A stretch of 12,484 nucleotides of DNA from Hyphomicrobiales bacterium. Lineage in GTDB: Bacteria > Pseudomonadota > Alphaproteobacteria > Rhizobiales > Beijerinckiaceae. Location of the stretch: NCBI GenBank assembly GCA_015655535.1, contig JAATEW010000424.1:1-12484 (forward strand), read 5' to 3'. Every line of letters starts with the position of its first letter. Position 1 is the stretch's first letter. The notes under the pieces are model-generated. The model was not told the origin of the DNA. It did no database searches and saw only the letters and a program-made list of their open reading frames with translations. Made by a program: the position numbers and the translations under genes. Below are positions 1 to 7,663 of this stretch, piece after piece.

Positions 1-205
1 ACTGGATCTGAATCGCGCTGTCGAGCGAATTGGCACCGAGAAGCTTCTCGATATAGGCCGAATTGCTCTCAAGGGACTTCTTCGAATAGTCGGTCGCCTC
101 GGCGGCGATCGTCTGCAGACCCTTGGCGAGGGACGCAGCAGCGGTGGTGGCCGCTTCCAGTTGCTCTTTGCCGAATTTTTGGAACTCGTCGAAATTGGTA
201 GCCAT
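1..205 (-). CDS. phasin family protein (partial, N-terminal 68 residues)
   Basis: The protein begins with ATG at 205-203 and runs off the left edge, so only 68 residues are visible. It starts MATNFDEFQKFGKEQLEAAT and continues as an amphipathic, Ala/Lys/Glu-rich helix without Cys or Pro, containing a TDYSKKSLE segment. This is typical of the phasin_2 family, small proteins that coat polyhydroxyalkanoate granules in the cytoplasm and control their number and size. A GAGGAA ribosome binding site at 210-215 lies about four bases upstream of the ATG. The gene has its own promoter at 272-300 with PhaR-like operator palindromes, which supports a role in PHA storage. Family membership is judged from the visible N-terminus only. 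A granule-unrelated phasin-like protein is possible, and the C-terminus cannot be assessed. Confidence 0.88.
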   Translation of the reverse strand, partial: MATNFDEFQKFGKEQLEAATTAAASLAKGLQTIAAEATDYSKKSLESNSAYIEKLLGANSLDSAIQIQ

Positions 206-271
206 GGTGTTCCTCGTCGGATTGGACCTGAAATGTCAGGACGGCGGATCGGCGGGCCTGCCGATCCCTGC

Positions 272-300
272 AATTTAGTGCGCTGCACAAATTCCGTCAA
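272..300 (-). promoter_or_regulatory. sigma70-type promoter of the phasin gene
   Basis: On the minus strand a -35 box TTGACG (300-295) is followed by exactly 17 bp and a -10 box TAAATT (277-272). Transcription should start near 265, giving a 5' leader of about 60 nt before the phasin ATG at 205. It is the best promoter match I see in the window. The spacer contains a TGC-N3-GCA palindrome touching the -10 box, a position suited to repression. Confidence 0.65.
278..288. promoter_or_regulatory. putative PhaR operator, promoter-proximal box
   Basis: GTGCGCTGCAC has the form TGC-N3-GCA with flanking G/C symmetry and sits between the -35 and -10 boxes of the phasin promoter. PhaR repressors of PHA-storing alphaproteobacteria are known to bind TGC-rich palindromes of the type CTGC-N3-GCAG upstream of phaP and phaR, and they release DNA when PHA is present. 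Assignment to PhaR is inferred from the motif and the target gene. No phaR gene lies in the window. Confidence 0.5.
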
Positions 301-310
301 GAGCGATTTT

Positions 311-321
311 TTGCACTGCAA
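311..321. promoter_or_regulatory. putative PhaR operator, distal box
   Basis: TTGCACTGCAA is a perfect 11-bp palindrome with a central C, again of the form TGC-N3-GCA. It ends 10 bp upstream of the phasin -35 box. Its centre (316) is 33 bp from the centre of the proximal box (283), about three helical turns, so repressor dimers on both could face the same side of the DNA. Confidence 0.5.
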
Positions 322-457
322 CAAGTGCCAATGCGAGACGATTGCGCAGATTCTGCTCTATTGCCTTAACCAGCAGGTAACCCAAGCGAATTAGCGTCTG
401 TCCTGAAGCCGTGCTTTGGCGTGGCCCGTATCCCCCGCGGATCAAGGACAGATTTGT

Positions 458-2185
458 ATGTTCAAGCGTTGCGTGACGGTTTGCCGCAGATCTCCTCTTT
501 TGGCCTTAGCCGGAGCAGCGCTTTTCATCTCCGCATGGAATGTGCCCACGGCGCAGGCACGGCATTGGCATCATGTCCGGCATTTCCCGCACGTCTATTT
601 TTCGCAGCGCCATTTCTTTCAAAGGCCGTCCCACCGTCACGCCGCGGCCGAGTCCGGTCCGAGGGCGGCCGCGATCGTCGTCGACGGCAATTCCGGCCGC
701 ACGCTCTACGCGATGAACGAAAACGAATTGCGTCACCCGGCCTCGATCACCAAGGTGATGACGCTCTATCTCCTCTTCGAGCAATTGGACAAAGGCCGCT
801 TCAAGCTCGACAGCGAGATTCCGATTTCCAGACATGCCGCGGTTCAGGCCCCGACCAAGCTCGGCCTTGAGCCTGGCGACACGATCAGGGTCGAAGACGC
901 GATCAAGGCCATCGTGACCCGCTCGGCGAATGACATTGCCGTCGCGGTTGCAGAGTCGATCGGCGGCGACGAAGCAAGTTTTGCCGAAATGATGACCCGC
1001 AAGGCGCATGCGCTTGGCATGACCCGCACGCATTACGAAAACGCCTCGGGCCTGCCGAACGATGACCAGGTCACGACAGCGCACGATCTCGCGCTTCTCG
1101 GCCGTGCCATTCAGGATCGCTTCCCGCGCTACTATCGCTATTTCTCGACGCGGGTTTTCTATTATGCCGGCACCGTCAGCCCGAACCATAATCATCTGCT
1201 CGACCGCGTCGAAGGCATGGACGGCATCAAGACCGGCTATACTCGCGCCTCGGGCTTCAACCTTCTGACCTCCGTCAAGCGCGACGGCCATTATATCGTT
1301 GCCGTCGTGATGGGCGGCTCAAGCGCCGCTTCGCGCGACCGGACGATGGCCGGGCTCATCGAACGCGAAATCGACGAAGGCGCAACGGTCCGCACAGCCG
1401 CAGCGATCAGCGAGGCGCCGGTCGCCGTCGCCAGCCTCGAGCGTCGCGAGCGCGAGGTTGAACCGGCGCCCACGCAAACGCCCACGGCACAAGTACCCGC
1501 CCCGCAGGCGCCCGACGTGCAGCCGCCGCTGCGTCCCACCCTGAAGCCGCAGCCTCTCAAGAGCGAGGCCAAGACGGATGCCAAGACCGAGTCATTGTCA
1601 GCTCCGGTTCAAGTCGCCTCCGCCGCCCCCGAGGCTCCGGTCGAGAGGCCGCGTCCCGCCGTTGTCTCCGGCGCGCCTAAGCCGATGCCGGTCGAAGCGA
1701 ATGCGCAACCAATGGCGATCGGCCGCCACGCCGCGCTCGACGGATCGACGACGACCTCCCTGCTGGCGACGGGCAGCATCCCTTCGGCGACGCCGTCCAC
1801 GATGCGCTGGGTCGTCGGGCCGCAGCCGGTGGCCGTCAAGGATCACGCTGGCGAGCCGCAAAAGACAGCGAAAGCCGAACCTGCCGCCTCGGCGCCAATG
1901 GCTGAGAAGGCAGCTGATGCCGCACGCCCGGCCATCGCACATAGCGGCTGGATGATCCAGATCGGCGCCACGGACGATGTTGCCAAAGCCAACGAACTTC
2001 TCGCGCGTGCCAAATCACAAGGCCATCGCGCGTTGAGCTCCGCCCAGCCCTTCACCGAAAAGGTGCAGAAGGGCTCCGAGACGCTCTATAGGGCGCGCTT
2101 CGCCGGGCTTGAAGAAGATAGCGCCGAACTCGCCTGCAAGGCTTTGAAGCGGTCCGGCTTCTCCTGCTTCGCCACCAAGAATTGA
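458..2185 (+). CDS. D-alanyl-D-alanine carboxypeptidase (peptidase S11, PBP5/6 class) with C-terminal SPOR domain
   Basis: This is a periplasmic penicillin-binding protein of 575 residues that removes the terminal D-Ala from peptidoglycan pentapeptides. The chosen ATG at 458 has an AAGGA box at 444-448 and starts a clear signal peptide (MFKRCVTVCRRSPLLALAGA..., cleavage expected after AQA at residue 34). A TTG 14 codons upstream would spoil the signal peptide. The mature protein starts with a His-rich stretch (35-61). The S11 domain follows with all three active-site motifs: SITK (S96, K99), SAN (S156, N158) and KTG (258-260). A Pro/Ala-rich linker of about 180 residues (roughly 310-495) leads to an SPOR domain (about 497-575, starting GWMIQIGATDDVAKANELL), which is known to bind denuded glycan strands at division sites. 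This suggests septal peptidoglycan trimming. dacC/dacF-type naming is not resolved. Confidence 0.93.
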   Translation: MFKRCVTVCRRSPLLALAGAALFISAWNVPTAQARHWHHVRHFPHVYFSQRHFFQRPSHRHAAAESGPRAAAIVVDGNSGRTLYAMNENELRHPASITKVMTLYLLFEQLDKGRFKLDSEIPISRHAAVQAPTKLGLEPGDTIRVEDAIKAIVTRSANDIAVAVAESIGGDEASFAEMMTRKAHALGMTRTHYENASGLPNDDQVTTAHDLALLGRAIQDRFPRYYRYFSTRVFYYAGTVSPNHNHLLDRVEGMDGIKTGYTRASGFNLLTSVKRDGHYIVAVVMGGSSAASRDRTMAGLIEREIDEGATVRTAAAISEAPVAVASLERREREVEPAPTQTPTAQVPAPQAPDVQPPLRPTLKPQPLKSEAKTDAKTESLSAPVQVASAAPEAPVERPRPAVVSGAPKPMPVEANAQPMAIGRHAALDGSTTTSLLATGSIPSATPSTMRWVVGPQPVAVKDHAGEPQKTAKAEPAASAPMAEKAADAARPAIAHSGWMIQIGATDDVAKANELLARAKSQGHRALSSAQPFTEKVQKGSETLYRARFAGLEEDSAELACKALKRSGFSCFATKN

Positions 2186-2187
2186 AC

Positions 2188-2204
2188 CGGGGACGGCGTC
2201 CCCG
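2188..2204. terminator. GC-rich hairpin between convergent genes, possible bidirectional terminator
   Basis: CGGGGAC (2188-2194), loop GGC, GTCCCCG (2198-2204) forms a perfect 7-bp stem three bases after the carboxypeptidase stop codon and about 50 bp downstream of the convergent J-domain gene's stop. Neither side has a T-tract, so a classical intrinsic terminator is not complete. The position between convergent genes is the main argument. Confidence 0.4.
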
Positions 2205-2253
2205 TCACCGAGTTTAGAGCACAGCCTGAAACGTAGCGTCCGTAGAGTGGAGT

Positions 2254-2985
2254 TTAAACATGGCGACGCAAGAGGACGTCCTTGGCCTGATTGACACGAG
2301 CCGCCAAGTCCGTCGATCCCCCATGGTCCGGGTGGAGTTTTTGCATCAGCGCGCGGTGCGACTGGACGATCGCCTCGCGCGGCGCACCCTTTTGAAGTCC
2401 AAGGACCTGATAGGCCTGATCTTCGGACATCGCGCCGGAACCCTGTCCGGTGCCACCGCTTTGGCTCGCGTGGCCGTCACCCTCACCTGCCGCACGCCAG
2501 CCGGGAAAGCGGCGGTCGAGATAAGCTTCAAGTAGGCGCGCGCCTTCGAGATCGTCGGTGAGACAAAGCCGGTAGACGGCCTCGCACTCCGGCCGCGTCA
2601 GATCGTCGAGCCATTTTCCTTCATCTGGCCCCGCGAGGATAAGACCGCGCATCTTCCCGGTTTCATGATCGAGCTCCATCTCGATCATCGCCGAGCGCAC
2701 GCGCGAGGATTGGTTTTTCGTCCCGCGTCCGACCGAACGAAACCACGACATGGGCGAACTCATGGGCATGCCGCTGACGCCGAGCAGCCAGAAGCCGAAC
2801 ACGCCGAGCGCGATGGCGAACCCCAGGCGACCGAGCAGCAGAAGGCCCAAGGCAGCGGCGAGCGCCAGGAGACCCCCAGCCTGTTTGAGAAGCCGCGCCA
2901 GGCTCGCCGGATTGGCGCGCGCGAAGGCCTTCATCGCGGCGAGCGCGATCCAGAACCCCAAAATACCCAGCAAAATATAAGGCAT
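2254..2985 (-). CDS. membrane-anchored J-domain (DnaJ/Tim14-like) protein
   Basis: This 243-residue protein has two hydrophobic segments at the N-terminus (about 2-22 and 37-70), a conserved middle region (about 95-163, SAMIEMELDHETGKMRG through EAYLDRRFPGW), a Gly/Ser-rich linker and a C-terminal J domain (about 186-243) with the HPD motif at 218-220. J domains stimulate the ATPase of Hsp70 (DnaK). The N-terminal anchor with a C-terminal J domain ending in a VNQAKDVLL-type helix resembles alphaproteobacterial Tim14/Pam18-like proteins. It has no Gly/Phe-rich or zinc-finger region, so it is not DnaJ itself. The ATG at 2985 was chosen because GAGGA lies about 11 nt upstream. A TTG six codons upstream has no ribosome binding site. 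It lies 114 bp downstream of the VWA gene on the same strand. Client and localisation are not known. Confidence 0.85.
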   Translation of the reverse strand: MPYILLGILGFWIALAAMKAFARANPASLARLLKQAGGLLALAAALGLLLLGRLGFAIALGVFGFWLLGVSGMPMSSPMSWFRSVGRGTKNQSSRVRSAMIEMELDHETGKMRGLILAGPDEGKWLDDLTRPECEAVYRLCLTDDLEGARLLEAYLDRRFPGWRAAGEGDGHASQSGGTGQGSGAMSEDQAYQVLGLQKGAPREAIVQSHRALMQKLHPDHGGSTDLAARVNQAKDVLLRRHV

Positions 2986-3099
2986 CGCGCGCTGGGTCCT
3001 CAAATACTCATGGCGTTGACGAGAGTGACGATCATTTTTGTCTTTATATCGACGTATGATCTCGTCCGAAAACTCTGCAATTTTTCGGGATCATCATGC

Positions 3100-3798
3100 T
3101 TAGCCGATCTGCGCGAGAAGCATCTGCGCCGGCGTGGATTTATTATTTTGCGCGATCCTTTGAAGCGCTGTCTTGCCGCCCGCGGCATACGCCGCCGCCG
3201 CGCCCAGAAGCGCCGCGAGACGTTCGGGCGCCGACAGATCGAAGCTCGCGTAAGCGCCGCCCGTCAGCCGCGCGATGTCGCGGAAGCTCCGCTCGGCCTC
3301 GGCGTCTTTGCCTTCCTGAAAGACGAAGGCCTTGACGCCCAGAAGCGCCAACTCGCCGGCAAGCCCCGCGATCGTATCGGCGCTTTCCTCCATGGCGTCG
3401 CCGACGAAGACGAGAACCCGCACCTCGCGCCGCCGCGTCTCGGCCGCGACGTGCTTCAGCACCTTGCCGATTTGCGTCGTGCCGGCGCGGACATCGATCT
3501 TCGACATAAATTCGGCGAGCTTGCGCCCGGCCGGCACGAAGGGCGATGCCTTGCATTCGCCGAAGCCACGGAAATAGACGAGCTGCACGTCGAGGCCGCC
3601 GAAAGCCGCCGCCGTCTCGAACATGCGGCCTTGCAGCGCCTGCGCAAGATCCCAGGTCGGCTGCCGGCTCATCGTCGCATCGAGCGCGAAGATCAGGCGC
3701 CCGCGCGCCTCGGCGGTTATGATCGGAACGCTCGCCGCTTTCTCGAGAAAAAGCTCGACCTCCGTGCGCGGCTTTGCGCTCGACGAAATAAGATTCAT
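3100..3798 (-). CDS. VWA domain protein with complete MIDAS motif
   Basis: This 232-residue protein consists almost wholly of a von Willebrand factor A-like fold. All elements of a metal-ion-dependent adhesion site are visible: DATMS (D40, T42, S44, the DxTxS form), a GTT loop with T108, and VGDAMEE with D134 at the end of a hydrophobic strand (VRVLVFVGD). The fold continues through LGVKAFVFQEGK and LTGGAYASF. There is no signal peptide or membrane segment, so it is probably cytoplasmic. The ATG at 3798 has AAGGA five bases upstream. An in-frame start 16 codons further up (3846) is less likely. It is the upstream neighbour of the membrane J-domain gene, which suggests co-transcription. Cytoplasmic VWA proteins usually bind partner proteins through the bound metal. 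No partner ATPase (MoxR type) is present here, and the function is unknown. Confidence 0.82.
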   Translation of the reverse strand: MNLISSSAKPRTEVELFLEKAASVPIITAEARGRLIFALDATMSRQPTWDLAQALQGRMFETAAAFGGLDVQLVYFRGFGECKASPFVPAGRKLAEFMSKIDVRAGTTQIGKVLKHVAAETRRREVRVLVFVGDAMEESADTIAGLAGELALLGVKAFVFQEGKDAEAERSFRDIARLTGGAYASFDLSAPERLAALLGAAAAYAAGGKTALQRIAQNNKSTPAQMLLAQIG

Positions 3799-3936
3799 GT
3801 CGTCCTTAGTTTGCTTCACACGCTTCGACCTGAGGTTAATTCTCAACCATCCTATCAGATTGCGGTTTTACGGCGGAACGGCAATCGGATTTGGATAATG
3901 AAAGCTTTCGGTGCCGTTCGCTTAAGCTTTGCAGCA

Positions 3937-4698
3937 TCAGTCTTTCGAATCGGCAGCAGCCGGATGCGCCGCCGTGGACGCGTTTGAAAGAACGATCCGG
4001 AGAAACAAAAGAATCTCGATCGTATAACGATAGAAGAGCCGCCGGGGTTCACGCCACAGCCGATAGAGCCATTCAAGCCCGGCCTTGCGCATGAAGCCGG
4101 GCGCCCTGGCCTGCTGCCCGGAAACGAAATCGAACAGAGCGCCGATCGCGAAAATTGCCGGCACTTGCAGGCGGTCGAAATGATCGAGAATCCACTGTTC
4201 CTGCTTCGGGCAACCCAAAGCGACGAGCAGGATATCCGGCTTCAAGGCATTGATCTCCGCGATCACCTCGTCTTGCCCCGACCAGAGCGAATAGCCGTCG
4301 CATGTGCCGGTGATGTCGACCTGCCCCATCTTGGTGAAGGCTGCGGCCGCGCCTTCGACCGAGGCTTCGGTCGAACCCAGAAGATAAAGCCGCGAAGGCC
4401 GCGTGCTCTCGCGCAGCAGGCGCGGCATGAAATCCGTGCCATTCAAATTCTCGGCGAAATCGCTTTTGAGCGTAAGCCGCCGCGCCAGCGACAGCCCGAT
4501 CCCGTCATTCAGGATGAGAACGGGCGCCGCCGACAGACGCTCACGCAAGGGCTGGCAGGTCACGACGAAATGAGTGTTTGCGAAGAAGACGGCAATCTTC
4601 GGCCCGCCATCCAGGCTCGCTTCTATATGCCGGCGCGCGCCGGCGAAATCGCAATCGCCAATCGCGAAACCGCCGATCCGAACGAATTTTTCCGGCAA
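3937..4698 (-). CDS. WecG/TagA/CpsF family glycosyltransferase
   Basis: This 253-residue protein matches the GT26 family, which transfers ManNAc-type or similar sugars from UDP-sugars to polyprenyl-diphosphate-linked acceptors in exopolysaccharide, enterobacterial common antigen or teichoic acid synthesis. Visible motifs are the N-terminal NTHFVV (41-46), the NDGIGL acceptor loop with the conserved Asp at 65, LYLLGST (104-110), the CPKQEQW motif (163-169) and the FDFVSGQ...RAPGFMRKAGLEWLYRLWREPRR signature (189-220). The basic, aromatic C-terminal tail is the membrane-association segment of this family. The start is TTG at 4698, supported by a strong GGAGG box six to seven bases upstream. It follows the GST gene by 45 bp. 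No other polysaccharide gene is in the window, so the acceptor and sugar cannot be named. Confidence 0.9.
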   Translation of the reverse strand: MPEKFVRIGGFAIGDCDFAGARRHIEASLDGGPKIAVFFANTHFVVTCQPLRERLSAAPVLILNDGIGLSLARRLTLKSDFAENLNGTDFMPRLLRESTRPSRLYLLGSTEASVEGAAAAFTKMGQVDITGTCDGYSLWSGQDEVIAEINALKPDILLVALGCPKQEQWILDHFDRLQVPAIFAIGALFDFVSGQQARAPGFMRKAGLEWLYRLWREPRRLFYRYTIEILLFLRIVLSNASTAAHPAAADSKD

Positions 4699-4743
4699 GA
4701 ACTGCCTCCAATTCCAGCCGTCTGCGAGAGGCTGCGTGCCCGG

Positions 4744-5397
4744 TCAGATGGCGTCATATTTCACGATGTGCCAAGGCTCCGCTTGCGCGCCTGCCACCCA
4801 CTCCTGCCAGGCAGGCAAGGCCATGACAGCTTCCATATAGGAACGCGTCGCGGGGGAAACCGGCGCATCGTAAGCGCGCAATCGCTCCACGACAGGCGCG
4901 AACATGGCATCGGCCGCCGAGAAAGTCCCGAAGAGAAAAGCGCCGCCCGTGTCAAAGCGGGCTCTGGCATCCGCCCAGGCCGCCTCAACGCGGATCAGAT
5001 CGGCTTCGGCTTCCGGCGTGAGTTCGCGTTTCTTGACGGCGCGGCGAAAGATCGTCGGCAGATGCGACCGCAATCCGGTGAAGCCCGAATGCATTTCAGC
5101 TGAAAGCGACCGGGCGTACGCGCGTGCCGCGGGGTCTCTCGGCCAGATCGCGAGAGCAGGGAAGGATTCTGCGACATATTCGATAATCGCAAGCGAATCC
5201 CAAACGGAAATATCGCCATCATGCAGCGAGGGGCATTTGCCGGTCGGCGCATAGCGCAGCATGGCCGCGCGGGTTTCCTCCTGCGCCATGGGGATCGTGA
5301 TTTCCTCGAAAGGGATCTCGAAATGCCGCAGCAAGATCCAAGGCCGGAACGACCATGAGGAATAGGCCTTATTGGCGATGACGAGTTTCAGCCCCAT
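4744..5397 (-). CDS. glutathione S-transferase family protein
   Basis: The 217-residue length fits cytosolic GSTs. The N-terminal thioredoxin-like domain (about 1-82) has the possible catalytic Ser pair in KAYSSWSFRPW (S13/S14), the cis-Pro loop GKCPSL (53-58) and the glutathione-binding WDSLAIIEYVAE helix (66-77). The all-helical domain has the folding N-cap box SAAD (160-163) in FGTFSAADAMFAPVV. It probably conjugates or reduces small electrophiles with glutathione, but the substrate cannot be read from sequence. ATG at 5397 was chosen because the fold begins directly there (MGLKLVIANK). An extension to 5523 would overlap the kgtP-like gene. Only 16 bp separate it from the permease stop codon, so the two are very likely co-transcribed. 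Confidence 0.9.
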   Translation of the reverse strand: MGLKLVIANKAYSSWSFRPWILLRHFEIPFEEITIPMAQEETRAAMLRYAPTGKCPSLHDGDISVWDSLAIIEYVAESFPALAIWPRDPAARAYARSLSAEMHSGFTGLRSHLPTIFRRAVKKRELTPEAEADLIRVEAAWADARARFDTGGAFLFGTFSAADAMFAPVVERLRAYDAPVSPATRSYMEAVMALPAWQEWVAGAQAEPWHIVKYDAI

Positions 5398-5413
5398 GCG
5401 ACGGCCCTGAATT

Positions 5414-6706
5414 TCAGCTTGGCCCCATGGCCGAGATCGCCTTCGTGTCGCGCATTCTCGCATAGATGACAAGCGACAGGCAGATGATGCCCGCGAGATA
5501 ATAGAAGAACCAGTCTTCGACACCTGCCTGCTTGAAATAAAGCGCGATCGCCGGCGCCGTGCCGCCGAAGATCGAGACCGTCAGCGCATAAGGCACGGCA
5601 ACGCCTGTCGCCCGGATCGAGGTTGGGAAAAGCTCCGCCTTCACGATGGCATTGATAGATGTATAGGCCGCCGTGAAGAGCCAGGCCGCTGCGATCAACA
5701 GAAAGGCGACGAATTCCGACTTCGTTTCGCGCAAGGCATAGAGAATCGGCACGGTGAATAGAGTTCCGGCAATGCCGAAGAAGATGAGCAGCGGCTTTCG
5801 CCCGATCCGGTCCGAGAGCGCGCCGTAAAGCGGCTGCAGCAGCGAGGCGAAGACGAGGCTGCCGAAAATGATCAGCGTAGTCTTTTCTTCCGACATGCCG
5901 GTGCTGAGATGCACATAGGTCTGCATATAGGTCGTGAACGTATAGAAGGCGGCCGTGCCACCAGCCGTCAAACCGATCACGAGAAGCACTTCGCGCGGAT
6001 AGTGGAGAAGTTCGCGCAAGGCGCCATGCTTCAGTTTTGTTTTTTCCTTTTTGAAGGCTTCGGTTTCCGGCAGGTCTTTCCGCATGATCGCGACGAAGAC
6101 CGCGAGAAGTGCGCCGATCGCAAATGGAATGCGCCAGCCCCAGGCCTTGAGCTCTTCGGGCGTGAGAAAAAGATTTTGGAGGACGAGCAATACGACGATG
6201 GCGATGAGCTGTCCGCCGATCAAGGTCACATATTGAAAGCTTGAATAGAAGCCGCGGTTCGGCGGATCGGCAACCTCGCTGAGATAGGTGGCGCTGGCGC
6301 CATATTCGCCACCGAGGCTAAGGCCTTGAATGATCCGCGCAAGGCCGAGCAGCACGGGCGCATAAAGGCCGATCGTCGCATAGGTCGGCGATACCGCGAT
6401 CAGGAGCGAGCCGAAGCACATGGACCCGACGGAGACCATCAGCGACAGGCGGCGTCCGTAACGATCGGCGAGATAGCCGAACAGCCAGCCGCCGAAAGGC
6501 CGCATGATGAAAGGTGCCGCGAAAAGCACCGCCACCTTGAATTGCCGCGTGACCGGATCCGAATCCGGAAAGAACGATCCGGCGAAATAAAGCGAAAAGG
6601 CCGTATAGGCGTAAAAATCATACCATTCGACGAGATTGCCGGCGGAGCCCAGAAAAATCGCGCCAATGCGCCGCCGCATGTCCGCGTAATCCTTGTCCCC
6701 CGACAT
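5414..6706 (-). CDS. kgtP: alpha-ketoglutarate:H+ symporter, MHS family of MFS
   Basis: This 430-residue inner-membrane permease has 12 predicted membrane segments. It resembles E. coli KgtP along its length as I remember that sequence: SAGNLVEWYDFYAYTAFSLYFA at the start, MRPFGGWLFGYLADRYGRR (the loop 2-3 MFS signature), ARIIQGLSLGGEYGASATYLSE, FYSSFQYVTLIGGQL, LKAWGWRIPFAIGALLAV, FYTFTTYMQTY, ALSDRIGRKP (repeat of the signature) and AELFPTSIRATGV. KgtP imports 2-oxoglutarate with protons. Some MHS homologues carry other dicarboxylates, proline or betaine, so the substrate is inferred. The ATG at 6706 is preceded only by a weak purine-rich site. It is followed 16 bp later by the GST gene, and 100 bp separate it from the ElyC-like gene upstream. 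Confidence 0.9.
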   Translation of the reverse strand: MSGDKDYADMRRRIGAIFLGSAGNLVEWYDFYAYTAFSLYFAGSFFPDSDPVTRQFKVAVLFAAPFIMRPFGGWLFGYLADRYGRRLSLMVSVGSMCFGSLLIAVSPTYATIGLYAPVLLGLARIIQGLSLGGEYGASATYLSEVADPPNRGFYSSFQYVTLIGGQLIAIVVLLVLQNLFLTPEELKAWGWRIPFAIGALLAVFVAIMRKDLPETEAFKKEKTKLKHGALRELLHYPREVLLVIGLTAGGTAAFYTFTTYMQTYVHLSTGMSEEKTTLIIFGSLVFASLLQPLYGALSDRIGRKPLLIFFGIAGTLFTVPILYALRETKSEFVAFLLIAAAWLFTAAYTSINAIVKAELFPTSIRATGVAVPYALTVSIFGGTAPAIALYFKQAGVEDWFFYYLAGIICLSLVIYARMRDTKAISAMGPS

Positions 6707-6806
6707 GCCAGTCTCGCCCCGCCCTTATCGTTGGGTCTATTTCCGCATAAAATAGATTTTAATGAAACCCCACCTTCGACCGCGGATCCGTCGATCAGAC
6801 CAGATG

Positions 6807-7598
6807 TCAGGGGCCAGGAAAGAGCGCGTCGGTCTTGCCGGTCATGCGGTAGGCTACAAGGCCGATCCATTCGTGAATGGCAAAATTCAACATCGTCAAT
6901 TCATCGAGCACGGCCGCCGTCGGCTTGAAATCGCGCGCATCGCCATAGGTCAGAAAATCGACGGGGTAAGGCGTCACGTCGAAGCCGACATGGCGGAAAA
7001 TGCCCATGGCGCGCGGCATATGCCAGGCGGAGGTCACGAGCAGCCAATGGTCTCCCGGCTTCGGCGCCACGAGATCGCGAGTGAAAAGCGCATTCTCCCA
7101 CGTATTGCGGGATGCCTCATCAAAGCTCATCTGGCTTTCCGGAACGCTCAAGGCGAGCCAGAGATCATGGACACCCTTGGCTTCGCCCTGCACGTCCCGC
7201 GTCAGACTGGCTGAGCCGCCGGTGAAGACGAGCCGCGCCTGCGGGTAACGCCGCGCGAGTTCGACGCCCGCCGTAAGCCGCGCCCCGCCCGTGATGAGAG
7301 ACGGCTGCCCGCGTGCCTCCGTCAACTCCCCGTCGAGGGCCCCGCCGAGCACGATGATGCCGGTCGGCGGCGTCAGATCCTTGGGCGCCACAGGAAAACG
7401 ATCCTCGAGCGGCCGGGTCAGCAGCCCGCCTAAAGGCGAGAAACAGCAAATCACCAGTAAGGAAACGCCGATGCTGGTGACGACCCGGCCAAGACGGAAT
7501 CCGAGAAGCCAAAGGACGAGGCCCGCGAGGCTCAACAGAACCATGAAATTGACCGGCGCGAAAACGAACCAAGCCAATTTGGAGACGGTGAAAAACAT
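6807..7598 (-). CDS. ElyC/YdcF-family (DUF218) envelope protein
   Basis: This 263-residue protein has two N-terminal membrane segments (about 7-34 and 38-57) and a DUF218 domain (about 78-230) containing GIIVLGGALDG, LVFTGGSASL, EASRNTWENA (161-170) and LLVTSAWHMPRAMGIF (186-201). Topology and length match E. coli ElyC, a 259-residue inner-membrane protein needed for normal peptidoglycan and lipid-carrier metabolism at low temperature. SanA and YdcF lack the same double anchor. The ATG at 7598 begins the first membrane segment, but no strong ribosome binding site precedes it. It is 91 bp downstream of yacG on the same strand. A role in undecaprenyl-linked glycan synthesis is inferred from the family, not shown here. 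Confidence 0.87.
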   Translation of the reverse strand: MFFTVSKLAWFVFAPVNFMVLLSLAGLVLWLLGFRLGRVVTSIGVSLLVICCFSPLGGLLTRPLEDRFPVAPKDLTPPTGIIVLGGALDGELTEARGQPSLITGGARLTAGVELARRYPQARLVFTGGSASLTRDVQGEAKGVHDLWLALSVPESQMSFDEASRNTWENALFTRDLVAPKPGDHWLLVTSAWHMPRAMGIFRHVGFDVTPYPVDFLTYGDARDFKPTAAVLDELTMLNFAIHEWIGLVAYRMTGKTDALFPGP

Positions 7599-7663
7599 AT
7601 GGGGCGATCTGGTGAGGCGGGTTAAGACAGGCGAAGGCGAGAGACGAAGAAAGCGGGGCTCTG

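Noticed and set aside
506..1291. 261-codon open frame on the minus strand
   Set aside because: It is antisense to the catalytic domain of the carboxypeptidase, which has all three active-site motifs in order.
2665..3987. 440-codon open frame on the plus strand
   Set aside because: It lies antisense to the J-domain and VWA genes, is extremely rich in Arg and Ala, and shows no domain. It is a typical GC-rich shadow frame, while the minus-strand proteins have clear motifs.
4627..4645. Perfect GC palindrome GCCGGCGCGCGCCGGC
   Set aside because: It lies within the glycosyltransferase coding sequence (codons for AGARR) and is expected by chance in such GC-rich DNA.
4165..5103. 312-codon open frame on the plus strand
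   Set aside because: It is antisense to the glycosyltransferase and GST genes, whose motifs are intact. The Arg-rich composition is that of a shadow frame.
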